Source: Ptiloglossa arizonensis (Eukaryota > Arthropoda > Insecta > Hymenoptera > Colletidae). From it: 64,000 nt of DNA. The DNA lies in assembly GCF_051014685.1 (NCBI RefSeq), contig NC_135058.1:7850811-7914810 (forward strand), written 5' to 3'. Below, piece after piece: positions 11,801 through 24,995 of the stretch; the stretch's first letter is position 1, and each line of letters begins with the position of its first letter. Below the pieces are notes generated by a model. It had not been told where the DNA came from, made no database searches, and saw only the letters and a program-made list of their open reading frames with translations. The translations under genes were made by a program, and so were the position numbers.

Positions 11801-14800
11801 TACCGATGGAAAAGAAATCTTGGTAGTGGTGGATGACCGAGGTTTGGTATTAAATATTGTTGCGGAAAGAGTGACCCAAATACGATGGTCGGTGACGCGA
11901 CTTTCCCACGATCCAGCTCTCTTTTTTATAAATTTCAATCAAATATTTCCCGAATAACACCCGAAAGAAGCTTAATTGTACGATTGGGCTGTCGTCAGCG
12001 AGATTAACTTCGTTTTCGAATAACGCGCGAGTAATTTGAAGGCGTTGAAGAAAGTCACATTTTTCGTTCAGTTTGGGAACGAAAGCTGCGAGAATTCAGA
12101 TGTGACGATCGTTTGCGCAAACACGTACCGACCAGCGAATTCCGGGTTCACGCACCATTGACAAGCGAATGGCGCTTCGTATCGGTGGACGCAATTTTTT
12201 ACGTGCCTCTAAATCCTCTCTATAACCGCTATTCGAGCGATAGCTGACGTCGTTGGTCGACAAAAAATTGTTTGGGGATGCGGCAGTTTATTTAACGACT
12301 GCATTGTCACGAATCGACATCGTCCGCGTTTTTGATCCCCTGTATATGCTTTCATACTACTCGACCAATCACCGATAACCCGTTTTGAATACCGTCGACA
12401 AAGGTCGTGGCGAAGGAACACACCAAACACTGGACGGTTACCCGAACCGCGAAAATCCTACGTTTCGACCCTCTGGTGTGCCTTTCAGCCAATATAATAG
12501 CCACGGACACGTTTCCCGTTCTAAATGGTTTTTTTCGTGACCTTGCGCTCTCGTTTTGAAAATCGAAACCGTGATCTATGGGGTTCGTGCTCGATTTCAA
12601 TCTACCAACCCTTTCTCCAGGATTGAATTTTTCGTCCACGCGAAGGACGCAATAATTCTTCCATTGAAAAAACTCCGCCTTCGCTTTCGAATTTCAATTC
12701 AGCCGCGACAATTCGGGCCTCGAGGAATCAAAAATTGCCGACAAACACCCACCGGATGAAAAATCGAAGGTGCGAAATTCCTCGCGTTTGTTTATCGGTG
12801 TTCGATCGTCGAATACAGATGCGACCAATATAAAAATACGGGAGATACGTTGCAAAAAAGATCGCGCGTGACCATTGGATACGTCCAGCTATCGTGGACC
12901 GGGTGTAACACCGATCGAGAATTTTAAACGTTCCGGTTTCAAATACGCGTGACAATTATACACGCGTATCTATAGAGGGTTCACCGCGTACGCTTCGAGG
13001 TTTACAAATCGTGGTTGGTTCTCGTCTCGTGAAAATAGAATTAATTAGTACTTAGGTATTGTGTGTACGCTTGTTCGGTTCGTCTCTTGAATTTGTATAG
13101 AAACACTTGTTTCGAAGAAACAAAAGTGGTTGCTCGTACGAAATAGCTGGAACTGTACATTTGGAAAAATGAACGATCGTGTTCGAGCCACGCGAGAATG
13201 AATTTCGTTTGGAAAATGTGTCACGCGTGTCGCGAAAAGGATAACCTCGTGTTGTATCGCGAATTCGTTGCATTTTTGCCGCATTTTTTATCAAATTTAT
13301 ATTTATCGACTTCCATCGACGCCTAGGGATATTTTTTTATTTCGCGTACAGAATAATTTTCAAGTTTTGGAATAATTTTGAATAATTTTCGTTTCATTTT
13401 TTTCTTGTTTTTTTTTTTCAAAAATACTCGACGAGTATCTCGTTTAATCCAACGGATTATCGATCAGCGCAAATCGTTTCGAACCAACGGCCCGATTGGT
13501 AACACGAGAACTTACCAGATCAGCTTCTACGTAATGTGAGTTCCGTTCGCTGGAAGACAATAACGGTAGCATGGTCGGTGAATTTGGGGCAGCTATTGAT
13601 CTACACCCTTGAAATACGAAATTGAATTTGCATCACTGAAATTTCCCTCAATTCGACCCACGTGCGAAATATATTGCTAATCCGTCAAGGTGATTTGGTG
13701 AATTCACGCATCTATTGAAGGTTGTACCCGAACCCAGGCTTGAGGGATGAGGGATCACCGTTAAGCCGTATCGTTATAAATGGAGATTCACGGATCATTA
13801 ATATTACATTATAGCCGTCGCTTATACATAGCATGCCGCGATGGATGTATTAATTGGCTAATTACTCAGATTCCTTTATTAATAGTTCGACTTCCCGAAG
13901 CGAGGCAATATGTTGCTCTTAGAAATTTTCCACGAATTTGTTCCGAAACGTTTATCGTCGTAGACAGTTACTATGCACTTTATCGAGAAAATTTGTTTCC
14001 AAGGAAAGACTACGAACCATCGATTTCGACGTAACATTGTATTAAAATTTATTGATTCAACTTAAGAACTATGTCGCGTTTCGTTGCTAAAACATTTCGA
14101 CTTTAAAGGAGGAGGTTAACCGCCTCTTATAACGAAACCAATCATTTCATTTATATCTATGTAATTCTGAAATTAGAAAAAGTTCTTAAAAGTGTTTCAA
14201 ATGAAATATTAATATTTAAGTAACGAACCCTCAGAAATCTATACATATTTTTTACGTTTATCTAGCCTCTTGATTCAAGAATTGAGCAATTTTTTTGTTT
14301 CATATATCCTGATGTTGGTACAATCTTTGGGTCATCATTTTTTATACAGAGTGTACCTTATATCTCGATACGATGGAACAAAGAAGTGAAAATATAAAAA
14401 CTATGTTCTTAAAAAGATGATTCGACAGTGAGAAGGACATTACATGGTATAAATAATTTATTTACCCCTTCCATATCAAACACCAGTAGCGAGAACGTTT
14501 CTTTTTAGACCATCAATTACTCGTGAGACGTTCCAACGTGTCGAGATAAAACAGACACCTGATATATACTGTTTCGAATTTAAAATCGAGTAAACGAACG
14601 TAGCAAAGGTATAATTACGTTCCTAGTATCTTTACCAAAATGTTCGAGAAACTTCTAACCATTAATAGTATCTTGAATTTTGTTCAAAATTTGTACAAGT
14701 ATTCTTTGGACCAACGAGGTTCGACTTTCCAAACACTAACAAAGAAGAGTTCCTAATGTTTTTTACAACTCGTGGAAACTTTCTTTCCCTCGTACGTATA

Positions 14801-15414
14801 AAAGTGATTCGAAATCTCCAACCAGTGGCCACGAACGGATAGATTTCATCGATCGGGGTTTCATTTGTGTCTCCCGAAGAAAAATAAGTTCGCACGACAA
14901 ACCGATCCGCTCCAAAAAGTAACGTCGACGCGCGGCTGGCGCGAGTCGTTTCGTTCGATGGACGAAAGCCCAGCGAATTTACATTTTCGGCGTATTGCGC
15001 GTGGAAAATGAGTGTCTCGTAACGAACTGTTTAGCTCACAAATTATTCGCGGCACAGTACGCGCCGCAGGTGTTTGCATACACATTCCGGTTCTAGTCGG
15101 TGCATTCAGTCTGAATTATGCGTCGTTTCGTTATCAATTACGTTTCGCCGCAGTCATGCCTCGAGATATAATGCCTGTCAAACAGGCAAAATAACGCAAA
15201 TACAGAATGATCGCGTCCGAACTATCTGTCGCGTTCCTTTAATTAGTTGATCGATATTGTCCAACGTGGACGAGTTTAACACACTGCCGTGGCATTCGGT
15301 TATAAATGACTCCGCTGATAAATACATGGATATGCAGACGGTGTCGTTTAAATGACAACGACGTTGTTCGACCGAATTTTATTATCGTTTTGAAAATAAT
15401 TCGAACGAAGTTTC
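8821..15414. other. long spacer, no gene recognised
   Basis: AT-rich DNA with a few more complex stretches (about 9,060-9,260, 10,730-11,340 and 12,120-12,960). Open frames are all near 60-105 codons and overlap on opposite strands, which fits chance. No tRNA, rRNA, transposon terminus or convincing exon was seen. Confidence 0.45.
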
Positions 15415-15815
15415 GCGACGTCTGTGTCAAGAAATCGGTAAGACGTAAATACAGAAAATAATTAACGCGAAACGCGATTGAAGTTCCATAAAATCGTTGT
15501 AGTCCGTGTACTCGAGAAACCAAGAGGTACATTCAACGAATAATTATAAACTGAAACAGGTACGAAGTTTTTTCAAATCGGTACGGTCCGTGTGTCAAAA
15601 AGATCGATAAGAATTAAATTCTAGAAATAATCGGGACGAAGTGTGTTCTTCGGTGTATCAAACAATTGATAAAAGAACAGACCGAAGAGCGTCGTTTGAA
15701 TACACAATGCACGATATTGACCGAAGTAAATTCTGAAAACGATCGGAGCGAAACGCGAATGAAGTTTGACAAAAACCGGCGGCGTGGTCAGTGTATCGAA
15801 AAATCGATAAACGTG
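15415..15815. repeat. diverged tandem repeat, unit about 65-85 bp
   Basis: A landmark of the form GTCNGTGT-TC-AAAAATCGATAA recurs at about 15,420, 15,502, 15,586, 15,651 and 15,787. A second shared element (GAAA-TAATCG-ACGAAGT) lies between the landmarks. Spacings are 82, 84, about 66 and about 136, the last being two units. Copies are well diverged, so this is an old array. Confidence 0.6.
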
Positions 15816-15889
15816 GCGAAGATAGAACGTGGTGAATTTGTGTACACACAGCTACGATTAATCAGAATCACGGGGTAAGGTGGCTTCTT

Positions 15890-16230
15890 TTTTTTCAGGC
15901 TTGCCAAGCCGGTTAAAACAACGCGGAAATGAGCAAACGGTTTTCCGATATAATGGAAATTCGGTATTCGGGCGATGCACGCGTTATAAATTACATATAA
16001 ATCGTATTCATTATCGATGAAAGCAGAGGGGCGGGACGAAGAATGTTCGGGATAGGGTTGGTGGGGGTTGAGCGCGAAAAGAAATTCTATCGTCGGCGCT
16101 GATCGGCAATCGTTAAATTAACGACTCGCCCGGGCATGCGATCACGTCATCAAACCCCTATCGTCGCTTTATCCTCGCCTCATTAACGAGATTTGATCAA
16201 CGATAAAATTCTGAGGCCGCGCGGTCGGCC
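15890..16230. promoter_or_regulatory. candidate noncoding regulatory block
   Basis: A complex, non-repetitive stretch with a short GGCTT-GCC-AAGCC inverted repeat at its left edge, TAAATT/TTAAAT homeobox-like words and no long open frame. It resembles the other candidate conserved blocks in the window. The role is inference. Confidence 0.15.
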
Positions 16231-17816
16231 GTGTCGGGACGCGTGTCAAAACACGTGAAGCGTTCGGTTCACCCCGGTGAAATATTGTTTCGCGGGAACG
16301 ACGACCAGCCGAGTTTCTGCGAAAAACAACAGTCGCTCGTATGGGAATATATGGACGTATTAAAACGTAATGCTGAAATATTGCAATTACCGGGACACGG
16401 CGCATTACCATCGAAGAACAAATGGAGCAACGTATTCGTTCGCGAATTTGAAGGACGTGGATACGAAGCTGGGATCGGAATTACTTGACGAATTTTTCCG
16501 CGCTCGAATGTCCCAACTTTTTCGTATCGTGTTCGGTGAATGTAATACGAACGGGGTTCGAATACTTTCGCGCGACGAGTTATTCGAATTTTTCATTTAT
16601 TTTTCGTTTAGCTTCTTCGTCGATACGTGCGTGCAAAAGTGTACGCGTAAGGTACACGAGTGAAGTACGTCGATAAAAGAAACGAGGTTTAACCTCGTTT
16701 GAAAATGTTGTACTTGAATACCGCGATGTGAACTATAAATGAAGTTTCTTGAGTTTATTCGGCTACGATTCTATTTTATTTCGTCCATTGAATCGAACGT
16801 CTTAGCATTCGATACGCCCGTTTGAATTAGTCTTAATGTTATTAGTTTGACGTAAGGTATTCCGATACGTGTATCGTCGCGACCATGCGTAAGCGAGATT
16901 TACGAGCTGGCCAAATTCTCTCGAATTGCGATATACGGGTCTGTACATGCCCTGTGCACTGGAGACCGCCGAATAATCCCAAATCCACACCTATTAGTCC
17001 GTGCATACCTCCCACCTACAATTGAAACCTTCGAACGTCGTCCTCGAAGTAATAATCTTGGCCAGCCAGAAATTCGAATAAGTTTCTGATCGTTTAAAAT
17101 CTCGCCAGTCTTGAACCAACAACAGTCGTCGTGATCAATATAGCATTTAAGGACGCGTTTTCGAGCAATCAGGTTGAATTCTTTCGTTATGTTGGAAACC
17201 CGACCAGGTGGTTCGAGAGTTATTAAAATTACACGAAACTTGTTGAAAATATTTATCGTTAGCACGACCAGTTGTCCGTCTACGTTTCGTTTATACCGTG
17301 CGACCGTATTCGTACCGTAGCGTTTATACCATCGTTTATCGTTCGACGTCTCCAATAGTAAGGGTAGCGATTATTTTTCGAACGAAAGAAGTAAATGAAG
17401 CGGATCACGGGAATGATGAACTTCATTCATCGTATACGAATCGGAGAAATGTTTCGAGGGGTTTCATTGAAGAAGTAAAGTTATTAATATTCTGTGCTTA
17501 ACCGAGCAATCACTGGAAGGGAGGGGCGCTTATTGGCTTCGAAGCTCTTTAACTCTTTCATTTCACAGACCTCTTAATCGCTGTATTATTAAATCGGAAA
17601 TTAATATTCTAATTCGACGGCAAAGCATATTTCAGTGCCACAGAATCCGCTTTAAAAGTACAAAAGCCATTTCTCATGGGGAAATAGCGTTCTGCGAAAT
17701 CCGTTTTTATTTATGAAAATTATTCGATACGTAGTGGAGTTCACTGCGCAGGGTGTAACTATTTGTCGCGATAAAGTACGACGATGCGAGAATTTACCAA
17801 TGTAGCGTGCGTTTAA
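16231..17816. other. spacer, nothing recognised
   Basis: Overlapping open frames of 60-150 codons occur on both strands at 16,170-17,500. They lack domains, and their encoded sequences are of chance-like composition. The stretch includes the palindrome listed separately. Confidence 0.45.
16680..16700. repeat. near-perfect palindrome, 10-bp arms
   Basis: AAACGAGGTT and AACCTCGTTT flank a single T. With one central base it cannot make a stable hairpin loop. It looks more like a dimeric protein-binding site or a chance palindrome. Confidence 0.6.
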
Positions 17817-17847
17817 TTTTTTTTTTTCTTTTTTTTTTTTTTCTTTC
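17817..17847. repeat. T-rich homopolymer tract
   Basis: An almost pure run of T with two or three C interruptions. It could be a decayed poly(A) tail of a minus-strand retrocopy, but no element body is recognisable beside it. Confidence 0.7.
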
Positions 17848-17879
17848 TATCGATTTGCAGCGAGTTGCACTTTTTTTCC

Positions 17880-18300
17880 GTACGTTTCCACCATTAGGAC
17901 GTTGATCCTTTCGCGCCATTTCTCGATTACACGCGGACATTCGCACCGAGTACACGGCGTGAACATTATTCCGCTCTACCGGGGCATATATTACACGAGA
18001 AATTCATTACAGGAACAGTTCATTGATCAGCGACGGACGGAATATTGGGAGGCACTTTTCTCGTGTTGGCTCGCACGCTAACGATTGGGTAATTATGGCA
18101 TAAATAATACACGGCCGACTGTGTAATCGGCATTAGACGAAACGAAACCTGTTTAATATTTCAGCGGGCAAACGCGGCGCGTATCAACTATACAGGGCTG
18201 TTTGCTCGCGTAGCTTGAATAATTACTGGGAACTCATTTCTTTAATAATGATACAGCGGTAGTTCTTTGTTCGGGCGATTCGCGCGGAGTATAGAAATGG
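17880..18300. promoter_or_regulatory. candidate noncoding regulatory block
   Basis: About 420 bp of complex sequence inside a 1.5-kb stretch with no open frame of 60 codons. It has several TAATTA/TAATAA and CATAAATAA words and little repeat structure. This is enhancer-like by texture only. Confidence 0.2.
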
Positions 18301-21300
18301 AACGTTTCTATACGGAATAATAAAGAATTTTAAGGTACAGATACGCTCGCGTACACGCTTCAACCGTTAAAAATTAAAATTACCACTCTTACGTGTATTT
18401 TCCTTTTAATCATTGCCCGGAAATGGACGAGTACAGTACGAAATTGTGAAATTACTCCCGTGTGTTCAGCGAACTTCTATCAACATAAATATTTAAAACT
18501 GCATCGACCGAAGTCTCCAAAGTGTGCGGTAAATCGTATTAAAATTGTATCGCGTTTGGAAAATTTGTACGTCATCTTGTGCTTCCGCTTCGATTAAAAT
18601 TTCAACTGGTTGTTTATGCGAGAATTTGGAACTTGTTATCGGGAAATGTTTATTCAAAAATATCGGTAGAATTAATTATATAATCGTGTCAACGAATCCG
18701 ATTTCAACCGTGTACAAGTAATTAAAAACTTGTAACGCGAAAGATTGGTCGAAAACACTGCAAAAATAAAGAACAAAATTATAAGAATTCAATCGAGAAG
18801 AATATTCAACCACCCCAATGTTTAATACGAAAAGAAATTCGTGAACAATTGTTCTCGATCGAATTAATCCTCGGATCTTGTAACAAGAGACGAAACATCG
18901 TTTAGAATTTCAACAGATTTGGAATGTTTGTGCGACAACGCGAGTTCCTAGGTCACGTTTCTAGTTGATTAATGATGCTTGCATGACCTTTCTGCAACCG
19001 GAAAGTTTACTCCAATTCGTCGCGTAAGCTACTTACGAAGTAATAGGAACTCATGAGACGAAAACCGACGAACGAAAAACACGCTCCCTCTTACTCGTAA
19101 TCGAATCAAATTTGAAATCTCGAAATAGATCGTTATTTTATAATATTTCCAACGTCCGTAGAACTCATTCCATTCTGTCTTCAACATCTTAAAAATTACC
19201 ATCTTTCTGCACACTCTTCCGTTGAAGAAGCTACAAAAAGATTAATTGTTTGATAACAAAAAACTCGTTAATACGATTGGTACGATCTTGGTTCCTTTTC
19301 AAAGAGATTCTTGTGAAAAACGAGAACAACGAGAAACAGTTTCAAATCGCAAAATAAATTAAAAACGTTCGTGCAATTTATCAACTAATATATTTTCAAC
19401 GCGTTACAATCTTCTACCTTTCCGTTCCACGTACCACGTACTACGTACATTTCTTTCATTGTGAAGCTTCGAAAACATTGATCGATAATAAATGCTCAAT
19501 GATTCGTAAGGTGCTGTTTCAGTTCCTTTCGATGTACACGTAGTTTCGTTGAATAGGCTTTGAAGTTCCCAAGGGTTGACGCGAAAAACACTATAGTCGG
19601 GTTGCCGCGAGCAGCTCGCGCACACATCGACGCGCATAATGAATGTCTTGCGCATCGTTTGCATAGGCATTTGAACGCGGTTCTAGCCGGCTGTAATTTG
19701 CACGACCTTGGGCAAATACTACAGACGGATCGGCAGTCGAATATTATTTGCAACCAGCAGGCTGACGTTCGCGTTTTCGCTGCTCGTGCACGTGCCCGGA
19801 TAATACCCAGCTAGAGTGCCATTCCCACGGATGATACAATGCCGATGATTAATTACATCGTTCCAAGTACGAGCAAAAATGGCCGTACACCCGGACACTG
19901 AAACCGAGGATTTGCATAGCCGAATAACGTGGTCTTTGGATCTCGAGGCTGGTACAGCTTCTATCGACGTCGATTTCATTACATGGCGAGAACAATACGA
20001 CCAAAAATACGAAATATACGATCGTTTCAAATTTGACCCATTGGGAAAAGTAATAGCGAACGAGAAGAAAAATCGACGAACAGGAGACTCGAGATACGCG
20101 TCACTGTAATCTTTACTCGTAAATAAACAATAAACTTTCTCTTGTACGATAGCTCGTCGTAAAGAGGATTTGTTACAATAATTTACGTATTTGTCTTCGT
20201 TTCTCGAAGGGATTGAGTTCGAATGTCGTAACAGGAGAAGAGGAAAATAATTGGAACGAACGGTGCTTTCTACAAAAATCGAAGAGTCGAATTCTTGTAA
20301 TGTCATTGTTTCTCGAAACGATGCGTACTGTAAGTGTAATATCTTCTTTAGACGAAATTGCAAAGGTAAATTGATCATTTTGAATTTCCTGGGTGCGAGA
20401 GTTAGGATAAAATGTTCTCGAATATTTCGCGAAATTCGACTGTTTCGAACGTAATTAAAATGTAGGATAATCGGGCGGTGAACTTTTCGGGAACCATTTC
20501 TTATGCATTTAATGCAGTCGTTATTTAAGTTTAAACGGTGTTTCAACTCTTGGACGATAAAGAACGAGCCCGAGTACATTTTCTCTTTTATATGACTCCG
20601 TAAAAGAATGGTACGTACCTTATTAAGAAATTTGAAGTGTCTCGTACGGTGGTTACGTTAAAACGGTGTGCAGTTTCATTTGGAAAAGGGCACAATTGGA
20701 GCGTGCAGCTGCACTCGTCGCAGTTACGAAAAAAAGTAACCCGGGCAGATAATCTTTGTCGTATAACTTAACATCGTTCTCCTCCGCTTTTTCATGTCGA
20801 CTTATCTTAAAGAGAAACCACTCCTTGTTCCGTTTGGTTGACCTACCACGGATGTGAACCAGATCTTTCGGTTTCGTTGATCAACGGAACGAGACGATAC
20901 ATGTTCGAAATCCTAATATTTGAGACTGTTCAATTCGACAGTTTTGCCAAATTGCGTGGAACTAATGATATCGCTCAATTACCGGTGTGCATACACGAAA
21001 CGAGGCGAGGAATGCTTCGCGTACCGAATAATATAATCGTGTATTAAATTCAACATCGAACCACAAAAATTTCACGCAAGATATCGCATTTACTGCACTC
21101 GGCGTTTCTCATTGTATTTAAGGGATTTTATAATCACGATTGCGTCAAAGAATTTTTCATTGCGTTACAATTTTCTGCCCCAAGAATTAAACGACTGCTA
21201 CGAACGAAGAAAGAGTCATCTTGGTTCGAGACGATTCGAATATTTCTTAAAAATTGTTTCATCGTCGAGAGTATCGTTTCTACCCAGAAAATTACAAACG

Positions 21301-22189
21301 CCGAAATTTCTATGATAGTTTAGAGCTCGTTCATTTAACAACAGACTGCGGTTGTTGCGTCAGTCAAATGCAATTCCTTTCGAGTTTCCAGAACGAGCAA
21401 GTACGTTGCCCGCAGACAAATCTCCCTCCGCGTTGTGTGTCGTCCCGGTAATGAGTCTTGTGTGTGGAATTAATACCGCGTACGTTTGAGCGCGCGACGT
21501 TTATTCAAACAGGATTCTCGCCGAGCACTGTATACGATATGGCGCAACAAATTAAGGACGTGACACGTGTAACCATAAACTCGCAACGACCGAAGAAATT
21601 TGTTTGCCTTCTTAGGAGCCGAAACAAATTACTCGATCGTCGTCGAGAGTCTGTTGCTCGTCGTTTAATTCAAATTCTCAATACATGTGCATTAAAATCA
21701 TTCGACAAACTCAATTGGAAACTTATCCCATTTGTAACACTTTTTCGCAAAGAAAATTAAATAAGAAAAACTGTATCCAAGTACGGTGGATTATTTGTAC
21801 AAATTTTCAAATTAAAAATCCACCCAATGAAACACACTATAAGGGTGTGCTTATAAAATTACTCCAACACGATATTCGAAGTCGTGAAAGTCTCTTTGCG
21901 CAATATACGCGTGAAAAGAGAACACGCTCGCATTGTTAACCCAAAGGTAATGAAAATTTGTTTGCAATACATCGCGAAAAGATGAAAAGATCGCTACCTT
22001 AGAAGCGTGAGCAACCTCTCCGATAATTCGTCTTTCTTTCGAAATTTCCGTACGTACCCACTCCGGGTGCACGATTCTTTTTCGATTCAACCTACTTTTC
22101 GGGAAACATCCATTTATAGATTAAAGTGGACCACCTTGTGTATTGAATTTCTTATCGAAGTCGCTCGGTTTTTGGTCGGTGCACGTTCA
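18301..22189. other. spacer with the longest open frame of the window
   Basis: Mostly AT-rich. At 19,719-20,579 an ATG-started minus-strand frame of 286 codons is the longest in the window. It faces a 76-codon ATG-started plus-strand frame at 19,879-20,109, whose product would be acidic and balanced in composition. Neither shows a domain, signal peptide or repeat. I do not annotate either as a gene but flag them as a finding. Confidence 0.4.
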
Positions 22190-22560
22190 CGGTGAAAGAG
22201 CCCGATATAAAGCGAAACTGGGGCCACGCGGGGGCACCAAAATGGACTCCGTGGACCGTACCGAGGGGACACGTACGCATTCCACGAGAATTTAGCATCG
22301 GGTCGCGCCACCGAGGCCCTATCATTTTTCTTCGCGGGATATAATTGTTATATTTCCGGGGTGCCGCTCGGAAACAATGGAGCGCTTTCCGATGCAGTTT
22401 TCCACGGTTCAATTAGAGGCCCGAACGTTCAAAGTTGCCAATAACAGTTGCCGGGGTTACACGGATTCGAGCGTAGCGGTAACGACCACGGCGCAGATGT
22501 GGCCAATTTCCGTTCGGACGAGCGAAGTAGATCCTAGCCACCCTCCAGGAAAGACACGAG
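22190..22560. promoter_or_regulatory. GC-rich complex block, candidate regulatory element or exon
   Basis: A clear GC-rich island in AT-rich surroundings, with runs such as GGGGCCACGCGGGGGC near 22,220. An exact palindrome, ATATAA-TTG-TTATAT, lies at 22,339-22,353 inside it. Open frames exist on both strands but are short (65-86 codons). It may be a promoter, an enhancer or an unrecognised exon. Confidence 0.2.
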
Positions 22561-23674
22561 TTCTCAAACGTTGAAAACCATTCCGCTGTGGATCGAGTTC
22601 GCGGCACCCTAACCTTTGCACACCTTTAAACGTCACCCGAGTTTCGAACCGATAGGTTATTACGTACCCCAACAGCGTCTCTAATCGATCTGGGAAACTT
22701 CGAATCGATCGGTAGCGATCTGGACAACCGAGTTTCTCTTACGCGTTAGATACGAAGTATTTCATATTGGATAGCACTTAGCTTCCAAGCTGGTAATATC
22801 GTTCAAGATACGTGCGTGTGCGAGAGAAAGAGAGATCACGTAGATAAAAAATCTGCAGTAATAGAAAAGTAGTAATTCTGAACGAAGAGGATTGTTATGT
22901 GTCTCTGGACCGTGGACAGTGTATCTCGGACCAGAGAACAGAATGTAGGAATTACGAAGTATCTTCGAAGTATGTCTCCAGATGAGAAGAAGGAAGTATT
23001 TTGTAATTTAAGTACACTATTGTGATTGTCGTGACTCGTGCGATATCGGTATTAATATTTCCACGGACCTTATTGAACCAGTCTCACAAATGTTTGCCAT
23101 GTGTCGATGGAACAAAAACCACGCGCCTCGAGCGAACAGCTTCGTACGATATTTTCGTGGCGGCCAAACGTTGGTTTACGAAAGCGTCTCCCTTTCTGGG
23201 CTCGACCCTCGTCGTTCCGTTTCGAAGCGAGGTATCGTCGCGGAGATGAGAAGGAGATAATAGAATTGCGAAATTACAGCGGAATCTACTTCGGGGCACA
23301 AACACGGAGTGAATGTGGGGCACGGAAGATGACGGTGGTAAATCAAACAGAATAAAAGAAATACGAGAAAAAGAACGCAACTGGACGTAAATGGAAAAAC
23401 GTTGACGAATTATGGTACACGGATTGTTCGATGACTACGTAACCGTAAGAACTGTATTCCGTCGCCGAGAACTCGACTAACCCGCGAGTTAATAAATTAA
23501 CGTAGATGTTTTATGTAATGTGTGCTTCATCGTACTTGATTAAATCGTAACGCGGACAACGTGGACCCGACTGGAATCAATATAAATAATTTTGCCTCGA
23601 ACTAATCGATGTACAGACGGTTCTAAATCGGGTCTCTCGGATCGAAATCGGAACGGGTAATTTTGATTTTTTAT
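22561..23674. other. spacer, nothing recognised
   Basis: Stop-dense with short overlapping frames at 23,022-23,380 on both strands. No supported feature. Confidence 0.45.
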
Positions 23675-24290
23675 TCCGTGTATTTATATATCGTGGCAGA
23701 TGCAACCGGGTCAATTATGGAAACCAAATGGTTCTACAAGTAGATACGACCGGATCGGATCAGACTAAAACGAACAAATTAGAGTCTAGCTTCCGCTGGT
23801 GCGCGCAGATTGGCTTCGGAGTAGGTCTCATCAGTTTGGTAGGTTGTACTCGAATTGGGTCCCATTCTACGCTGATTTATCGGTCTTCGCATTTAATTGC
23901 ATGTATCGAGAATATATGTTATACATACGTCGATAGATCAGCGAGGTACTGCTATAGTTTCTATTGTCTGTATATAATCTGGACCAACGTTGCTAGAATC
24001 AAGCGGATTTGTATCGGAGCAGTACCGTCGAAACCCTTCCGATTGCGTTTGACGGAGTTTGGTTCGATTTATCGATTTTTCTTTTCGGTGATCATATTTC
24101 TCGTAATTCGATCCAACTCGTACAGGTGAAGTTTGAATCAATTATTCCTCGACCTAGAGTAGGCTCTACAAGTGTCTGTCTAATTGGGACGAGAAATTTT
24201 TCATTGCTCCTATGTATGTCTTCAAATTTCTTCGAGCAAATAACCTAAGGACTTTAAATCCCAATTGGTATCTCTTCGTAAGATGTACTG
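23675..24290 (+). repeat. dispersed repeat, copy 1 of about 550-600 bp
   Basis: This copy aligns in the same orientation with 28,430-29,030 over almost its whole length. Shared words include GGTTCTACAAGTAGAT, ATGTATCGAGAATA, GTAGATCAG-like text, GTTTCTAT-GTCT, GGACCAACGT and TTTCTTCGAGCAAA, in the same order. A 133-codon open frame in this copy is broken by a stop at the matching place in the other copy, so the repeat is probably noncoding. It is likely an old duplication or a decayed mobile element. No terminal repeats were seen. Confidence 0.75.
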
Positions 24291-24479
24291 CACGGACCAA
24301 ATGTAGAGAATTCTATTTCTCTGCAAATTGATTCGATCGAACTGAAAAATTCGTATGTAAAAAATTCGTCATTTAACAAAATTAACACGACGACTGAAAA
24401 GGTGAAAGAAAGATGCAAAAGATGGATTTACCTTTCGGTAAACTCGTCAATCGGATCACTTAACACACTCTGTCCGATT

Positions 24480-24995
24480 CATCGATCGATTCGAAATGAA
24501 ACAAGAATTTCTTAAAGAAGTGCTAAAAGTGAAATGTCAGGATGAAACAAGAAATCCACCCTTTAAGAAATCCACTCGACCCTCCGTAATTTCTAACGAC
24601 CCTTTCTTTCTCTGTCGACATCGAACGATAAATAAACGAGGGTAGGTAATTCGTCCATCGAAACGAAAAGTCACTCTTCGAGCCACTCGTTCGGTAAACC
24701 CAAAACGATTTACCAAAATATCTCGTCGACCAATTGGAAGTAAACCAAGAATTTTTTAAACCTACAGAATTCGACGATACGAAGATACCAGGAGTGAAAC
24801 TTTAAAACAAAACACTCAACCTTCTTTAAAAGATCCAACCAACCCCCCTGCAATTTCTATCGATCCATTTCCTCTCTTTCGATACAGAAGATAATCGTAC
24901 AGAGTGAGATAAATGTAACTCACCCCATCGAAATAAAAAATCATTCTTCCCTCCAAAGAGGTTTACTCGCTGATCTATGTAAGTCGACCAATTAT
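24480..24995 (+). repeat. two-copy diverged tandem duplication, unit about 263 bp
   Basis: The segment around 24,581 (CCTCCGTAATTTCTA) recurs around 24,845 (CCCTGCAATTTCTAT), with matching flanks on both sides. The shared flanks include a CTTTCTTTCTCT-like tract, AAATAAA- and GATAAAT-like words, CATCGAAA and GTCACTC/ATCATTC. No open frame is preserved across both units. Confidence 0.6.

Noticed and set aside
23728..24129. 133-codon open frame in dispersed repeat copy 1
   Set aside because: The matching frame in copy 2 is interrupted by a stop early on, and I saw no reading frame kept between the copies.
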